DNA of 64,000 nucleotides, from positions 81,079 through 145,078 of the forward strand of contig SVHY01000001.1 of NCBI GenBank assembly GCA_015055545.1, given 5' to 3'. The notes under the pieces were generated by a model that saw nothing but the letters and a program-made list of their open reading frames with translations, searched no databases and was not told the DNA's origin. This DNA comes from Clostridiales bacterium (GTDB taxonomy: Bacteria; Bacillota; Clostridia; Christensenellales; Borkfalkiaceae). Shown piece after piece: positions 25,819 through 34,021 of this stretch. Both the position numbers and the translations under genes were made by a program. The first letter of the stretch is position 1; each line of letters starts with the position of its first letter.

Positions 25819-28416
25819 ATGGCAAAGAAAGAAACTAGCCCTGAATTAACCGAGGAATTTAAGAAAACGCTCGCGATGACGAAAATGCTCGACATCGAAG
25901 TAGACGACGAGCTGAAACGTTCGTTTATCGCGTATGCAATGGCGGTAAACAAATCGCGCGCAATCCCCGACGTTCGCGACGGTTTAAAACCCGTTCATAG
26001 AAGAATACTCTATTCCATGCACGAAATGGGGCTTTATAACGACAAAGCGACGAGAAAATGTGCGCGTATCGTCGGTGATTGTATGGGTAAATACCACCCC
26101 CACGGCGACAGTTCGGTGTACGACGCGCTCGTACGTTTAGCGCAGGATTTCACCATCAACTTCCCGCTCGTATTCGGGCACGGCAACTTCGGTTCGGTGG
26201 ACGGCGACAGCGCGGCGGCAATGCGTTATACGGAAGCCAAGCTCTCCAAGCTCGCTGCGGAAATGTTGCGTGATTTGGATAAAGAAACGGTAGATTTCAT
26301 ACCCAACTTCGACGGCAGTGAAGAAGAACCCACGGTTTTACCCGCCAGATATCCCAACTTACTCGTCAACGGCGCGGACGGTATCGCGGTTGGTATGGCG
26401 ACGAATATCCCGCCCCATAACTTAGCGGAAGTTATCGACGGTACGATCGCCATGATCGACAACCCCGATATCACGATCGACGAGCTCATGGAATATATCC
26501 CCGCGCCCGACTTCCCTACGGGTGGTTTGATTATGGGCAGGAGCGGTATTAAAAAGGCGTACCGCACGGGTCAAGGCAACCTCGTTATCCGTTCCAAGTG
26601 CGAAATCGAAGAATACGGCACGGGCGGCAACGTCCGTTCGCGTATCGTAGTAACGGAAATCCCCTACCAAGTCAATAAAGCACAGCTTATCAAAACGATA
26701 GCGGACATGGTCAACGACAAGCGCATTGAGGGCATTTCCGACATTCGCGACGAATCTGGGCGCGACGGTATGCGTATCGTAATCGAATGTAAAAAGGACG
26801 CCAACGCGCAGGTCGTACTCAATACGCTGTATAAAAAGACCAAACTGCAAACGTCGGACGGTATTATCCTTCTTGCGCTCGTGGAAAACGGCACGGAACC
26901 GAGAACGCTCAACTTGCAAGAAATTTTGCGCTATTATTTGGAACACCAAAAAGAAGTCATCACGCGCAGAACGAAATTCGATTTAAACAAAACGGAAGAA
27001 CGCGCGCATATTATCGCAGGCTTGGTGCTTGCACTCGCCAACGTAGACGAGGTTATTCGCATCATCAAAGCGTCGGCGGATAAATACGCGGCAATCGAAG
27101 GCTTGACGAGCGCGTTCGTACTCGACGAAAAACAAGCCAACGCGATTTTGGAAATGCGCTTGCAACGTCTTACGTCCTTGGAAGTGGAAAAGCTCAAAGA
27201 CGAATTAGACGCACTCAACGCAACGATAGCGGACTTGAAAGACATTCTCGCCAACGAATGGCGCGTTATGGCGATTATCCGCGAAGACTTGACGACGATT
27301 AAAGAAAAATACCCCTCCGAACGTAAATCGGAAATCTCCGTCGATTACGGCAATATCGACGACGAAGACCTTATCGATAGAGAAGACGTCGTTATTTCCA
27401 TTACCCATTCGGGCTATATCAAACGCTTGCCCGTAGCCGAATACAAAGCGCAAGGCAGAGGCGGCAAGGGTATTACGGGTCATAGACCTAAGGACGAAGA
27501 CTACGTGGAAAAAATGTTCGTTTGCTGCACGCACGACCCTATTTTGCTGTTCTCGTCCAAGGGCAAAGTTTACTCCATCAAGGGCTACGAAATCCCCGAG
27601 GCGAACCGCACGGCGCGCGGCAGAGCCGTCGTCAATATCGTTCAGCTTGACCAAGGCGAAAAGATTGAAACGGTGTTGCCCGTTCTCGAAAACGGCACGG
27701 GCTATCTCACGATGGCAACCGAGCGCGGCTTGATCAAGAAAACGCACACCGACGAATTTAAACGTATTCCGAAGAACGGTAAAATTGCTATTAAATTACA
27801 AGAAGACGACAGACTCATTTCCGTCCAGTTCACTACGGGCGAAAACGAAATCTTAATCGCGTCGCAAGGCGGTAAATGTATCCGTTTCAACGAAAACGAC
27901 GTCCGCCCGACGGGCAGAGGCACGCAGGGCGTAAAAGCCATTTCGCTTGCGAAAGACGATATCGTAGTGGACATGCTCATTGTGGATAAAGAGCAGGATA
28001 TCTTCACGCTCACGTCGCTTGGCTACGGCAAACGCTCGAACGTGGAAGACTACCGTTTGCAAAGCCGTGGCGGCAAGGGTATCAAAGCGGGCGTATTCAA
28101 CGAAAAGACGGGCTATCTCGTGAACATGAAGTTGGTTACGGACGAGAACGATATCATGATCATCACGACGAGCGGTATTATCATCCGTATGCACGCAGAC
28201 ACGATCAGCCGTATCGGCAGAGCGACGCGCGGCGTACGCGTTATGAACGTCAAGGACAGCTTAGTTGCAACGGTTGACGTAACCGAACGCGACGACGAGG
28301 CGGAAGCGCAAGCCCCCGAAGAAACAGCGGCAGATTTAAGCCCTGAAGACTTAGCGGAAGAAGTGGAAGTTATCGAAGACGACACGCCCGTAACGGACGA
28401 CCCCACGGAAGAATAA
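25819..28416 (+). CDS. gyrA: DNA gyrase subunit A
   Basis: GyrA is the DNA cleavage-religation and wrapping subunit. The 865-residue protein has the winged-helix and tower domains with catalytic Tyr137 in AAAMRYTEA, the quinolone region HPHGDSSVYDAL with the wild-type-like Ser98 and Asp102, and a C-terminal beta-pinwheel starting with a GyrA box variant QGRGGKG. The last 45 residues are very acidic. ATAGGAG lies nine bases before the ATG. Nothing in the quinolone region suggests resistance. Confidence 0.97.
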   Translation: MAKKETSPELTEEFKKTLAMTKMLDIEVDDELKRSFIAYAMAVNKSRAIPDVRDGLKPVHRRILYSMHEMGLYNDKATRKCARIVGDCMGKYHPHGDSSVYDALVRLAQDFTINFPLVFGHGNFGSVDGDSAAAMRYTEAKLSKLAAEMLRDLDKETVDFIPNFDGSEEEPTVLPARYPNLLVNGADGIAVGMATNIPPHNLAEVIDGTIAMIDNPDITIDELMEYIPAPDFPTGGLIMGRSGIKKAYRTGQGNLVIRSKCEIEEYGTGGNVRSRIVVTEIPYQVNKAQLIKTIADMVNDKRIEGISDIRDESGRDGMRIVIECKKDANAQVVLNTLYKKTKLQTSDGIILLALVENGTEPRTLNLQEILRYYLEHQKEVITRRTKFDLNKTEERAHIIAGLVLALANVDEVIRIIKASADKYAAIEGLTSAFVLDEKQANAILEMRLQRLTSLEVEKLKDELDALNATIADLKDILANEWRVMAIIREDLTTIKEKYPSERKSEISVDYGNIDDEDLIDREDVVISITHSGYIKRLPVAEYKAQGRGGKGITGHRPKDEDYVEKMFVCCTHDPILLFSSKGKVYSIKGYEIPEANRTARGRAVVNIVQLDQGEKIETVLPVLENGTGYLTMATERGLIKKTHTDEFKRIPKNGKIAIKLQEDDRLISVQFTTGENEILIASQGGKCIRFNENDVRPTGRGTQGVKAISLAKDDIVVDMLIVDKEQDIFTLTSLGYGKRSNVEDYRLQSRGGKGIKAGVFNEKTGYLVNMKLVTDENDIMIITTSGIIIRMHADTISRIGRATRGVRVMNVKDSLVATVDVTERDDEAEAQAPEETAADLSPEDLAEEVEVIEDDTPVTDDPTEE

Positions 28417-28424
28417 CCCCTATC

Positions 28425-28643
28425 AAGGGTCAAGGGTGAGCTGCCCGTTAAGCAAGGCATTGATAATGCCTTGTAGGGGCGAAATGAGTGAGCGCATTTG
28501 CCCGCGCGAACGGTGACCGAGCGCAAAGTAAACCGCCCTTTGCGCGAGACACAGTCCCTTGTGGGGTGTGGGGCAACGCCCCGCGAAATAGCCCCAAGTA
28601 CAGCAACCGCAGGTTGCGCCACCGCCGTAGGCGGTAATCAATA
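28425..28643. repeat. Fixed-order hairpin repeat (family B), long form
   Basis: Contains GCAAGGCATTGATAATGCCTTG, an arm with GGGCGAAATGAG...CATTTGCCC, CAGTCCCTTGTGGGGTGTGG, GGGGCAACGCCCC, GCAACCGCAGGTTGC and ACCGCCGTAGGCGGT. It shares segments with 36455-36570 and, inverted, with 49514-49767. No gene is present in this gap. Confidence 0.75.
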
Positions 28644-28685
28644 AAATATCTCCCAGCCGAGAACAAGCTCTCGGCTGGGAATTTT

Positions 28686-29000
28686 TTAAAACGGGTCTTG
28701 ATACTCGTCCGTTTGATACGTCATATTCTTCCACGCACATTCCGCGCGATATAACCGCCGTAGCGCGGAATACACGCTCCATTTTTTCGATAATCCACGC
28801 GCATAATACACCACTTTCAAATCATGCAACGTCAAATCGTTTGCAATCTCCAAAAACAATTCCTTTTGCTTTTGCAAACTCTCTTTTTCCGCTACCTTAT
28901 CTTTCGCCCATAAATGACAAGTTCTTATTCGCCTATCCAAGAACGCCAACCCCTTTGCCAAACTCTCCATTTTAATAACTGTTTCTTCTTTTTTATCCAT
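28686..29000 (-). CDS. Hypothetical small protein with divergent XRE regulator (module 2)
   Basis: A 104-residue, highly charged helical protein; residues 1-75 look like a helical hairpin or coiled coil (ESLQKQKELFLEIANDL), and the C-terminal part is basic and aromatic (KKWSVYSALRRLYRAE). I do not recognise the family and it is not clearly related to the DUF6809-like proteins of the other modules. GGAG lies six bases before ATG 29000. Its consensus promoter has the XRE operator as spacer, so it should be repressed by the divergent regulator. Confidence 0.7.
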   Translation of the reverse strand: MDKKEETVIKMESLAKGLAFLDRRIRTCHLWAKDKVAEKESLQKQKELFLEIANDLTLHDLKVVYYARGLSKKWSVYSALRRLYRAECAWKNMTYQTDEYQDPF

Positions 29001-29015
29001 TTTTCGCTCCAAATA

Positions 29016-29113
29016 TTGAATTATATTCAAGTTTTACAATATTATACTTGAATTAAATTCAAATGTCAAGTTTTTTCCTATGTTTTGTGTTAAAATATTG
29101 AATATAATTCAAG
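29016..29113. promoter_or_regulatory. Divergent promoter with three XRE operators (module 2)
   Basis: Three palindromes: TTGAATTATATTCAAG (29016-29031), CTTGAATTAAATTCAAA (29047-29063) and TTGAATATAATTCAAG (29098-29113). The middle one is exactly the 17-base spacer of the minus-strand promoter TTGACA/TATAAT (29041-29069). A plus-strand TAAAAT lies just before the third. Confidence 0.85.
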
Positions 29114-29127
29114 TGGCGGTTTATAAC

Positions 29128-29328
29128 ATGAAATTCACGGAAAGATTTATTTTAGAATTAAAAACTTCTGGTTTAACGCAAACAGAGCTTGCAAAAAAGT
29201 TGAATATTGACCTTTCTAACATTACGAAATGGAAAAAGGGGCAGAATATCCCTTCGTTAGAAGTTTTTTACGAACTTTGCAAAATTTTTGGTGTTTCCGC
29301 AGATTATTTATTAGGGTTAGAAGACTGA
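29128..29328 (+). CDS. XRE-family HTH regulator (66 aa)
   Basis: A single Cro/C1-type HTH: SGLTQTELAKKLNIDLSNI with recognition helix, KWKKGQNIPS, and the closing FGVSADYLLGLED. It should bind the TTGAATWWWATTCAAG palindromes upstream and control both itself and the divergent small-protein gene. GGCGG lies about ten bases before the ATG. The gene is AT-rich compared with neighbours. Confidence 0.92.
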   Translation: MKFTERFILELKTSGLTQTELAKKLNIDLSNITKWKKGQNIPSLEVFYELCKIFGVSADYLLGLED

Positions 29329-29341
29329 ATTTTTAGGTAAT

Positions 29342-29372
29342 AAAAAGCTCCCTTGGGCAAAGGGAGCTTTTT
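29342..29372 (+). terminator. XRE gene terminator
   Basis: AAAAAGCTCCCTT/AAGGGAGCTTTTT stem with T-rich end; also placed to stop the opposing gene. Confidence 0.8.
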
Positions 29373-29379
29373 ATTGTAT

Positions 29380-29754
29380 TTACAATTTTATTCCGAAGAA
29401 ATCGGAGTTGTCTTTGGCAAGCTCTGCGTTTAAAAGACTTGCAAAGTATGCGCGGCGTTCGTCTATCGTCGGCTTTTTAAATAGGTGTTTCCACTTAAAC
29501 GCGCGCGATTGCTTTTTATACAGTTTTTCGATATTCGGAAAACGGTATTCGCCGTTGACGCTCACGATTAAATGCATTTCGGAAGAATGGGAAACTTCCC
29601 GCCAATCGAAGAAATCTTTACCCTTTTTGAAACGGTAGACGTACACGCAGGACGAATCGCCGCCCTTTTGGTGGAAGTATTCAAACGTGAACCCTTTTTC
29701 CAAAAACGGAGCGGTTAATTTCTTCACCGTTTCCGCACTCAAAACTTCGTTCAT
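29380..29754 (-). CDS. Hypothetical protein, 124 aa
   Basis: A soluble protein of unknown family with an N-terminal helical part (MNEVLSAETVKKLTAPFLEKG), a central beta-rich region (CVYVYRFKKGKDFFDW, EMHLIVSVNGEYRFP) and a basic C-terminal half (KKQSRAFKWKHLFKKP). I chose ATG 29754 because GGGGG lies ten bases upstream; an ATG three codons earlier would abut that site. Its upstream side borders an ATGCAT-type repeat that separates it from alaS. Confidence 0.65.
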   Translation of the reverse strand: MNEVLSAETVKKLTAPFLEKGFTFEYFHQKGGDSSCVYVYRFKKGKDFFDWREVSHSSEMHLIVSVNGEYRFPNIEKLYKKQSRAFKWKHLFKKPTIDERRAYFASLLNAELAKDNSDFFGIKL

Positions 29755-29776
29755 CGCATACATACCCCCTTGGTTT

Positions 29777-29857
29777 AATGCAAAATGCTCAATGCATAAT
29801 GCATAATCATTGTATTATTTTACCATAATTATGCATTCTGCATTATGAATTATGCAT
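29777..29857. repeat. ATGCAT-type mosaic repeat, two arms
   Basis: Left arm AATGCATAATGCATAAT, core TTGTATTATTTTACCATAAT, right arm TTATGCATTCTGCATTATG and TATGCATTT. The right end abuts the alaS stop codon. Confidence 0.8.
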
Positions 29858-31684
29858 TTATTCCAACACCGCTTTAATTCGGCGCAAACCGCTACCGCAG
29901 CTTTGTTCTTTGACGATACGGAACTTGCCCAAAACACCCGTCGATTCCACGTGCGGACCGCCGCAAATCTCTTTCGAGAACTCGCCGACGGTATACGTTT
30001 TTACGCGTTCGCCGTACTTGCTTTCAAACAAGCCCGTAAACCCTGCCGCTTTCGCTTCTTCCAAGGAAATTTCTTTCATTTCCACGGGGATATTTTGTGC
30101 AATTACGTCGTTTACCATATCTTCCACTGCTTTGATTTGTTCTTGCGTCATAGGTTGGGGTAAATTGAAGTCGAACCGCAATCTTTCTTCCGTGATATTT
30201 GAACCCTTTTGGTTGACGTCGGGCGAACATACCTTTTTAAGCGCCGCGTGCAACAAGTGCGTTGCCGTGTGCAATTTGGTCGTCGCTTCTTTATGGTCGG
30301 CAAGTCCGCAAGCGAATTTCTGTTCGCTGCCCGCCTTGCTCTTGCTTTGGTGTTCTTCAAACGCCGCTTTATACCCGTCCATATCCACGTCAAAACCGCG
30401 TTCTTTCGCCATTTCCGCCGTAATTTCTACGGGGAAACCGTACGTATCGTACAAGTGGAACGCCTGTTTACCGCCGATCGCCTTTTCGGGTACGTACGCG
30501 GGGTCTTTTTGCGACATGAACGCGTTCTTACGTTCGATGCCGTTCAAGCATTTTTCAAACTCTTTCAAGCCCTGTTGCAAGGTCTTGTTAAACTTACCTT
30601 CTTCACGCGCAAGTTCTTCCGCGATTTTGTCCGCGTTGATTTTGAGTTCGGGGTACACGTCCTTGTATTCGTCGATAAACGCCGCGGAAATCTTGGCAAG
30701 ACTGCCTTCGGGCAGGTCGATTTTCCGCCCGAACCGCACCGCACGACGAATGATACGACGCAAAATATAGCCTTGGTCGGTGTTGGAGGGTACGATACCC
30801 TTTTCGTCGCCGAGCATAAAGGTTGCCGTACGCGTATGGTCCAAGAGCACGCGGAACGCTTTCGTCGTTTCTTCGTCGTCGCCGTAGTTCTTACCCGTAA
30901 GCTGTGCAATCACTTTAATCGCGTTTTCAAAAATATCCGTTTCGTACACGCTCGACTTACCGTTCAACACGCAAAGCGCGCGTTCCAAACCCATGCCCGT
31001 ATCCACGTTCTTTTGCGCGAGTTCTTCGTATTTGCCGTCCGCGGTCTTGTTAAAGCGCATGAATACGTCGTTCCAAATTTCCAAGAACGCACCGCAGTTG
31101 CAATCGGGATTACAAGTAGGCGAACACTTGGGTTTTCTGATAACGAACATTTCCGTATCCGTACCGCAAGGCCCTGTCAAGCCCGCAGGTCCCCACCAGT
31201 TGTTTTCGCGGGGCATGAAATAGATATTCTCTTTCTTAATACCCGCCTTTTCCCAAAGCGCCGCCGCTTCCGTGTCGCAAGGCAACGTTTCGTCGCCGCC
31301 GAACACCGTTACCGCGATTTGGTCGGACGGGATATTCAAATATTTTTCGCCCGTCAAAAATTCATAGCTCCAAGGAATCATTTCTTCCTTGAAATAATCG
31401 CCGAGCGACCAGTTGCCCAGCATTTCAAAGAACGTACAGTGCCGTTCGTCGCCAACGTCGTCGATATCGCCCGTACGCACGCATTTTTGCACGTCGGTAA
31501 GCCGCGTGCCCGCAGGGTGCTTTTCGCCCAAAAGATAGGGCACGAGCGGGTGCATACCCGCCGTCGTGAACAACACCGTCGGATCGTTTTCGGGAATGAG
31601 CGACGCAGACGGGATTACCTTATGTCCGCGTTCCTTGAAGAATCCTAAATACATTTCTCTTAAAGTTTGTCCTGTATATTTCAT
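29858..31684 (-). CDS. alaS: Alanyl-tRNA synthetase, short form lacking the C-Ala region
   Basis: AlaRS charges tRNA-Ala and edits mischarged Ser and Gly. The 608-residue protein has the class II catalytic core (FTTAGMHPLVPYLLG; RHCTFFEMLGNWSLGDYF), a Cys-rich insertion (CSPTCNPDCNCG), the middle tRNA-binding region, and the editing domain with HTATHLLH and CGGPHVESTG. It stops just after GSGLRRIKAVLE, whereas standard AlaRS continues for about 250 residues with DHHA1/C-Ala. Short AlaRS forms of about 600 residues are known in some bacteria, so this is probably natural, though an ATGCAT repeat directly follows the stop. Confidence 0.92.
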   Translation of the reverse strand: MKYTGQTLREMYLGFFKERGHKVIPSASLIPENDPTVLFTTAGMHPLVPYLLGEKHPAGTRLTDVQKCVRTGDIDDVGDERHCTFFEMLGNWSLGDYFKEEMIPWSYEFLTGEKYLNIPSDQIAVTVFGGDETLPCDTEAAALWEKAGIKKENIYFMPRENNWWGPAGLTGPCGTDTEMFVIRKPKCSPTCNPDCNCGAFLEIWNDVFMRFNKTADGKYEELAQKNVDTGMGLERALCVLNGKSSVYETDIFENAIKVIAQLTGKNYGDDEETTKAFRVLLDHTRTATFMLGDEKGIVPSNTDQGYILRRIIRRAVRFGRKIDLPEGSLAKISAAFIDEYKDVYPELKINADKIAEELAREEGKFNKTLQQGLKEFEKCLNGIERKNAFMSQKDPAYVPEKAIGGKQAFHLYDTYGFPVEITAEMAKERGFDVDMDGYKAAFEEHQSKSKAGSEQKFACGLADHKEATTKLHTATHLLHAALKKVCSPDVNQKGSNITEERLRFDFNLPQPMTQEQIKAVEDMVNDVIAQNIPVEMKEISLEEAKAAGFTGLFESKYGERVKTYTVGEFSKEICGGPHVESTGVLGKFRIVKEQSCGSGLRRIKAVLE

Positions 31685-31716
31685 ACGCTTTACCTGTCTT
31701 AAAAGTTTTCTTCTAT

Positions 31717-31745
31717 ATTATATATATAACGCGCAGATTTGTCAA
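31717..31745 (-). promoter_or_regulatory. alaS promoter
   Basis: TTGACA, 17 bases, TATAAT on the minus strand, 33 bases before the start. No T-box is present. Confidence 0.8.
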
Positions 31746-31785
31746 GTAAACGCGCGCAAAATATCAAAAAAAGCAGGTTGTCGCT

Positions 31786-31950
31786 TTTCCGTATGCGGAA
31801 AAGCGACAACTATGAAAATCCTTTCGGATTTACTATAAACTATAATTTTGCTAACGCAAAAACTATGAGCGCCTATCGGCACGTTATTGTAAAATTTTAC
31901 CGCAACGTTGCCGTCAGGCAACTCATAACTTGCCGTTAGGCAATCATAAC
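31786..31950. repeat. Mosaic hairpin array, CTATGA dialect
   Basis: Hairpins GTTGTCGCTTTTCC/GGAAAAGCGACAAC, GAAAATCCTTTCGGATTT, TTTTGCTAACGCAAAA and a decayed GCGCC unit, core 31883-31907 (TTGTAAAATTTTACCGCAA), then GTTGCCGTCAGGCAAC and TTGCCGTTAGGCAA. Left spacers contain CTATGA or CTATAA, right spacers TCATAA. Confidence 0.7.
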
Positions 31951-31952
31951 TC

Positions 31953-32915
31953 TTACAATATCGCTATCAATAACCAATACACGAGCGGTATCGTCGCGAT
32001 GGAAAGCATCGTCGAGCCCAGCGTGAACGAAACGGCGTTTTCCACGTCGCCGCCAAAGCTGTCGGAAAAGGTGGTAGCAAGCGCCGCCGTCGGCAACGCG
32101 TATGATACGAACACACCCAAAATCAAGTCGTCGCCGAACGTGAATACGCCACGTACCGCAAACGCAAGCGCTATGATAATCCCCGGCACGACAACCAGTT
32201 TCAACGCGGATACGTAATAGGTTTTCCACGACGTGAACATAGGCAAAATCTTCACGCCGCCCAGTTTCATACCCAAAATGAGCATGGAAAGCGGGGTAAC
32301 CAAATTCCCCAAATACCCTGCATAGCTAATCATATACCCGAACGCTTTGGGCGCACCCGTTTTCAAGCCCGTCAAGTTAATCAAAAGCCCGATGACGAAC
32401 GCAATCAAGACGGGGTTAAAGAACGCTTTTTTCACGCTCACGTTGGATTTATCGCCCGAAATCAAGAACACGCCCACCGTGTACATAATCGCGTTGGTGA
32501 TAATGTTGATAATGATAAGGCAGGTCATAACGAGCGGTCTACCCGCAAACACCGCGGCGGCAAGGGGAATACCCAAAAATCCGTTGTTGGTGAATACGCT
32601 ACAAAAACGCATCATGCCCTGCGTTTTCGCATTCTTTTCCATCGCCGTTGCGGGCTTGGATACGAAAATGCAGAAAAAGGTGTAGCCCACACCGATCGCC
32701 GCGGAAATCAGCACCAGTTTCAAAAATTCACTGTCAAAGGATACGTCCATCGTGCTCTTCAAAATCAAGAAGGGCATACCCACGTATAAAAGCACTTTGG
32801 ACAAAACGCCCGATTGTTCGCTCTTTAAAATCTTGGTCTTAACCAGCACCACCCCGGGCACGGCAAGCAACACGAACACGATAACGTTTATGAGCATTGT
32901 AATTAAAGCATCCAT
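31953..32915 (-). CDS. AEC-family membrane transporter
   Basis: This 320-residue protein has ten hydrophobic segments in two halves (roughly 5-140 and 165-320), the AEC (auxin efflux carrier/malate permease) layout. Family features include FTNNGFLGIPL near 110-120, the NP...IG segment FNPVLIAFVIGLL, and PLSMLILGMKLGG. AEC members export or import small organic acids; the substrate here is unknown. The gene stands alone behind a consensus promoter at 32956-32984 with AGGAG before the ATG. Confidence 0.92.
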   Translation of the reverse strand: MDALITMLINVIVFVLLAVPGVVLVKTKILKSEQSGVLSKVLLYVGMPFLILKSTMDVSFDSEFLKLVLISAAIGVGYTFFCIFVSKPATAMEKNAKTQGMMRFCSVFTNNGFLGIPLAAAVFAGRPLVMTCLIIINIITNAIMYTVGVFLISGDKSNVSVKKAFFNPVLIAFVIGLLINLTGLKTGAPKAFGYMISYAGYLGNLVTPLSMLILGMKLGGVKILPMFTSWKTYYVSALKLVVVPGIIIALAFAVRGVFTFGDDLILGVFVSYALPTAALATTFSDSFGGDVENAVSFTLGSTMLSIATIPLVYWLLIAIL

Positions 32916-32955
32916 TTTTTCTCTTTTCTCCTATCAGTCTAAACAATTTCGTTCT

Positions 32956-32984
32956 ATTATAAATTTTTTCACCGCTTTTGTCAA
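32956..32984 (-). promoter_or_regulatory. AEC transporter promoter
   Basis: TTGACA, 17 bases, TATAAT on the minus strand, 41 bases before the gene. Confidence 0.8.
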
Positions 32985-33057
32985 GCTTTTTAAATTATTT
33001 TAAATAAACACCCTACTATAACTTGGAAGTTATAGTAAAACGGGATAAGAATTAATG

Positions 33058-33082
33058 AAAAGTAGTCGCTAGGACTACTTTT
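33058..33082 (-). terminator. Terminator overlapping the XRE stop codon
   Basis: AAAAGTAGTC/GACTACTTTT stem with A/T runs; the gene's TAG stop lies inside it. The same stem occurs at 49479-49503. Confidence 0.7.
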
Positions 33083-33407
33083 TCTCTTTTACAAGAAATT
33101 CGACGTAATGGAATAATTGTGCTTGCTCCGCAGTGGAAAGCAACCTGACGTTTTTCAACAGTTGTTTTTCTTTCTCTTGTAAAGGTTGTGCAGGAACAAT
33201 ATTCCCAAAATCGTCCGTGTTCCCAATGATATAATCCACCGAACACGCAAATATTTCCGAAAGTTTTTTTAAGGTTTCTATATTCGGTTGACTACGCCCC
33301 TTTTCCCATTCACACACACAGTTAGACGATAAATTGACAAGCTTTGCAAGTTCTTTTTGTGTCAGCTCTTTTTCCTTTCTCAATTCTTTTAAACGCTCTT
33401 TAATCAC
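33075..33407 (-). CDS. XRE-family HTH regulator (110 aa)
   Basis: Residues 1-65 form a Cro/C1-type HTH (RLKELRKEKELTQKELAKLV; CEWEKGRSQPN; FACSVDYIIGNTDD). Residues 70-110 are a helical tail (LLSTAEQAQLFHYVEFL) likely used for dimerisation. It should bind the ATACA...TGTAT-type palindromes between it and the divergent DUF6809-like gene. A TATAAT (33432-33437 region, minus strand) lies about 25 bases upstream. Confidence 0.92.
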   Translation of the reverse strand: MIKERLKELRKEKELTQKELAKLVNLSSNCVCEWEKGRSQPNIETLKKLSEIFACSVDYIIGNTDDFGNIVPAQPLQEKEKQLLKNVRLLSTAEQAQLFHYVEFLVKEKK

Positions 33408-33434
33408 AAAAAATTACCTACTTTTTGTTTTATT

Positions 33435-33511
33435 ATACAAAATCCCTGTATAAAATGCTTGACAATACAAAATATTTGTGTTAGTGTTGTAAATACAGAA
33501 TTACTGTGTTT
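33435..33511. promoter_or_regulatory. Divergent promoter with three XRE operators (module 3)
   Basis: Palindromes TACAAAATCCCTGTA (33436-33450), ATACAAAATATTTGTGTT (33465-33482) and AATACAGAATTACTGTGTT (33492-33510). The middle one follows TTGACA (33459-33464) and fills the 17-base spacer before TAGTGT (33482-33487). The -10 is weak, unlike modules 1 and 2. Confidence 0.75.
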
Positions 33512-33530
33512 TATTCAAGGGAGCAAAAAA

Positions 33531-33815
33531 ATGAAAAACGTAATAAAAGCGTTATATAACGGTGAAATCACAGAATGGGAAAGACCGCTTGGAAAAATCG
33601 CGGAAACGGCGGAATATAAACATGTTTGGGAATGTTTTGAAAGGTTTGAAAAAAGCCTTACAAAAGAACAGGAAACATTGTTTAACGAATATTATTTAGC
33701 CGACGGCGGTTTGGAAAAATTGTTATTAGAACGGGTATACGCAAATGCGTTTAAAACGGGGTTTTGGCTTGCAATGGATTTGCAAGAACCGTTAGAAGAT
33801 GAAAATACCGTTTAA
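33531..33815 (+). CDS. DUF6809-like small protein with divergent XRE regulator (module 3)
   Basis: A 94-residue acidic helical protein beginning MKNVIKALYNGEITEWERP and containing AFKTGFWLAMDL near the C-terminus, the same frame of features as the proteins at 1-267 and 12584-12871 and as DUF6809. Function unknown; size and repressor pairing recall small phage or mobile element regulators. AAGGGAG lies eight bases before the ATG. Downstream is a family B repeat. Confidence 0.78.
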   Translation: MKNVIKALYNGEITEWERPLGKIAETAEYKHVWECFERFEKSLTKEQETLFNEYYLADGGLEKLLLERVYANAFKTGFWLAMDLQEPLEDENTV

Positions 33816-33824
33816 ATGATTAAC

Positions 33825-34006
33825 TGACCGCCAAAGGCGGTAGAGCGCAAAACTGCGTTTTGCTTTTATAGGGGGGCTTGTTCCGCTCTAACGAGCGGTT
33901 GACCGCTCCGCGGTGTGGGCGCAACCTACGGTTGCTTAACTTGGGGCTTATTATGCGGGGTTTCACCCCTGCACCCCCACAAGGAACTATGTTCCTTGAC
34001 CTTTTC
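33825..34006. repeat. Fixed-order hairpin repeat (family B)
   Basis: ACCGCCAAAGGCGGT, GCAAAACTGCGTTTTGC, AACCGCTCGTTAG-type unit, ACCGCTCCGCGGT, GCAACCTACGGTTGC, TTAACTTGGGGCT, GGGGTTTCACCCC and AAGGAACTATGTTCCTT. Orientation opposite to the copy at 36455. Confidence 0.75.
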
Positions 34007-34021
34007 TTAATACTCTCGCCG

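Noticed and set aside
26000..26250. Quinolone resistance change in GyrA
   Set aside because: The HGDSSVYDAL segment keeps Ser and Asp at the usual positions.
28423..28782. Frames in the gap after gyrA
   Set aside because: They are made of family B repeat sequence and overlap the small-protein gene of module 2.
31685..31740. T-box or riboswitch before alaS, serS or lysS
   Set aside because: Distances from promoter to start are short for alaS and serS, and the greA-lysS leader lacks the T-box sequence.
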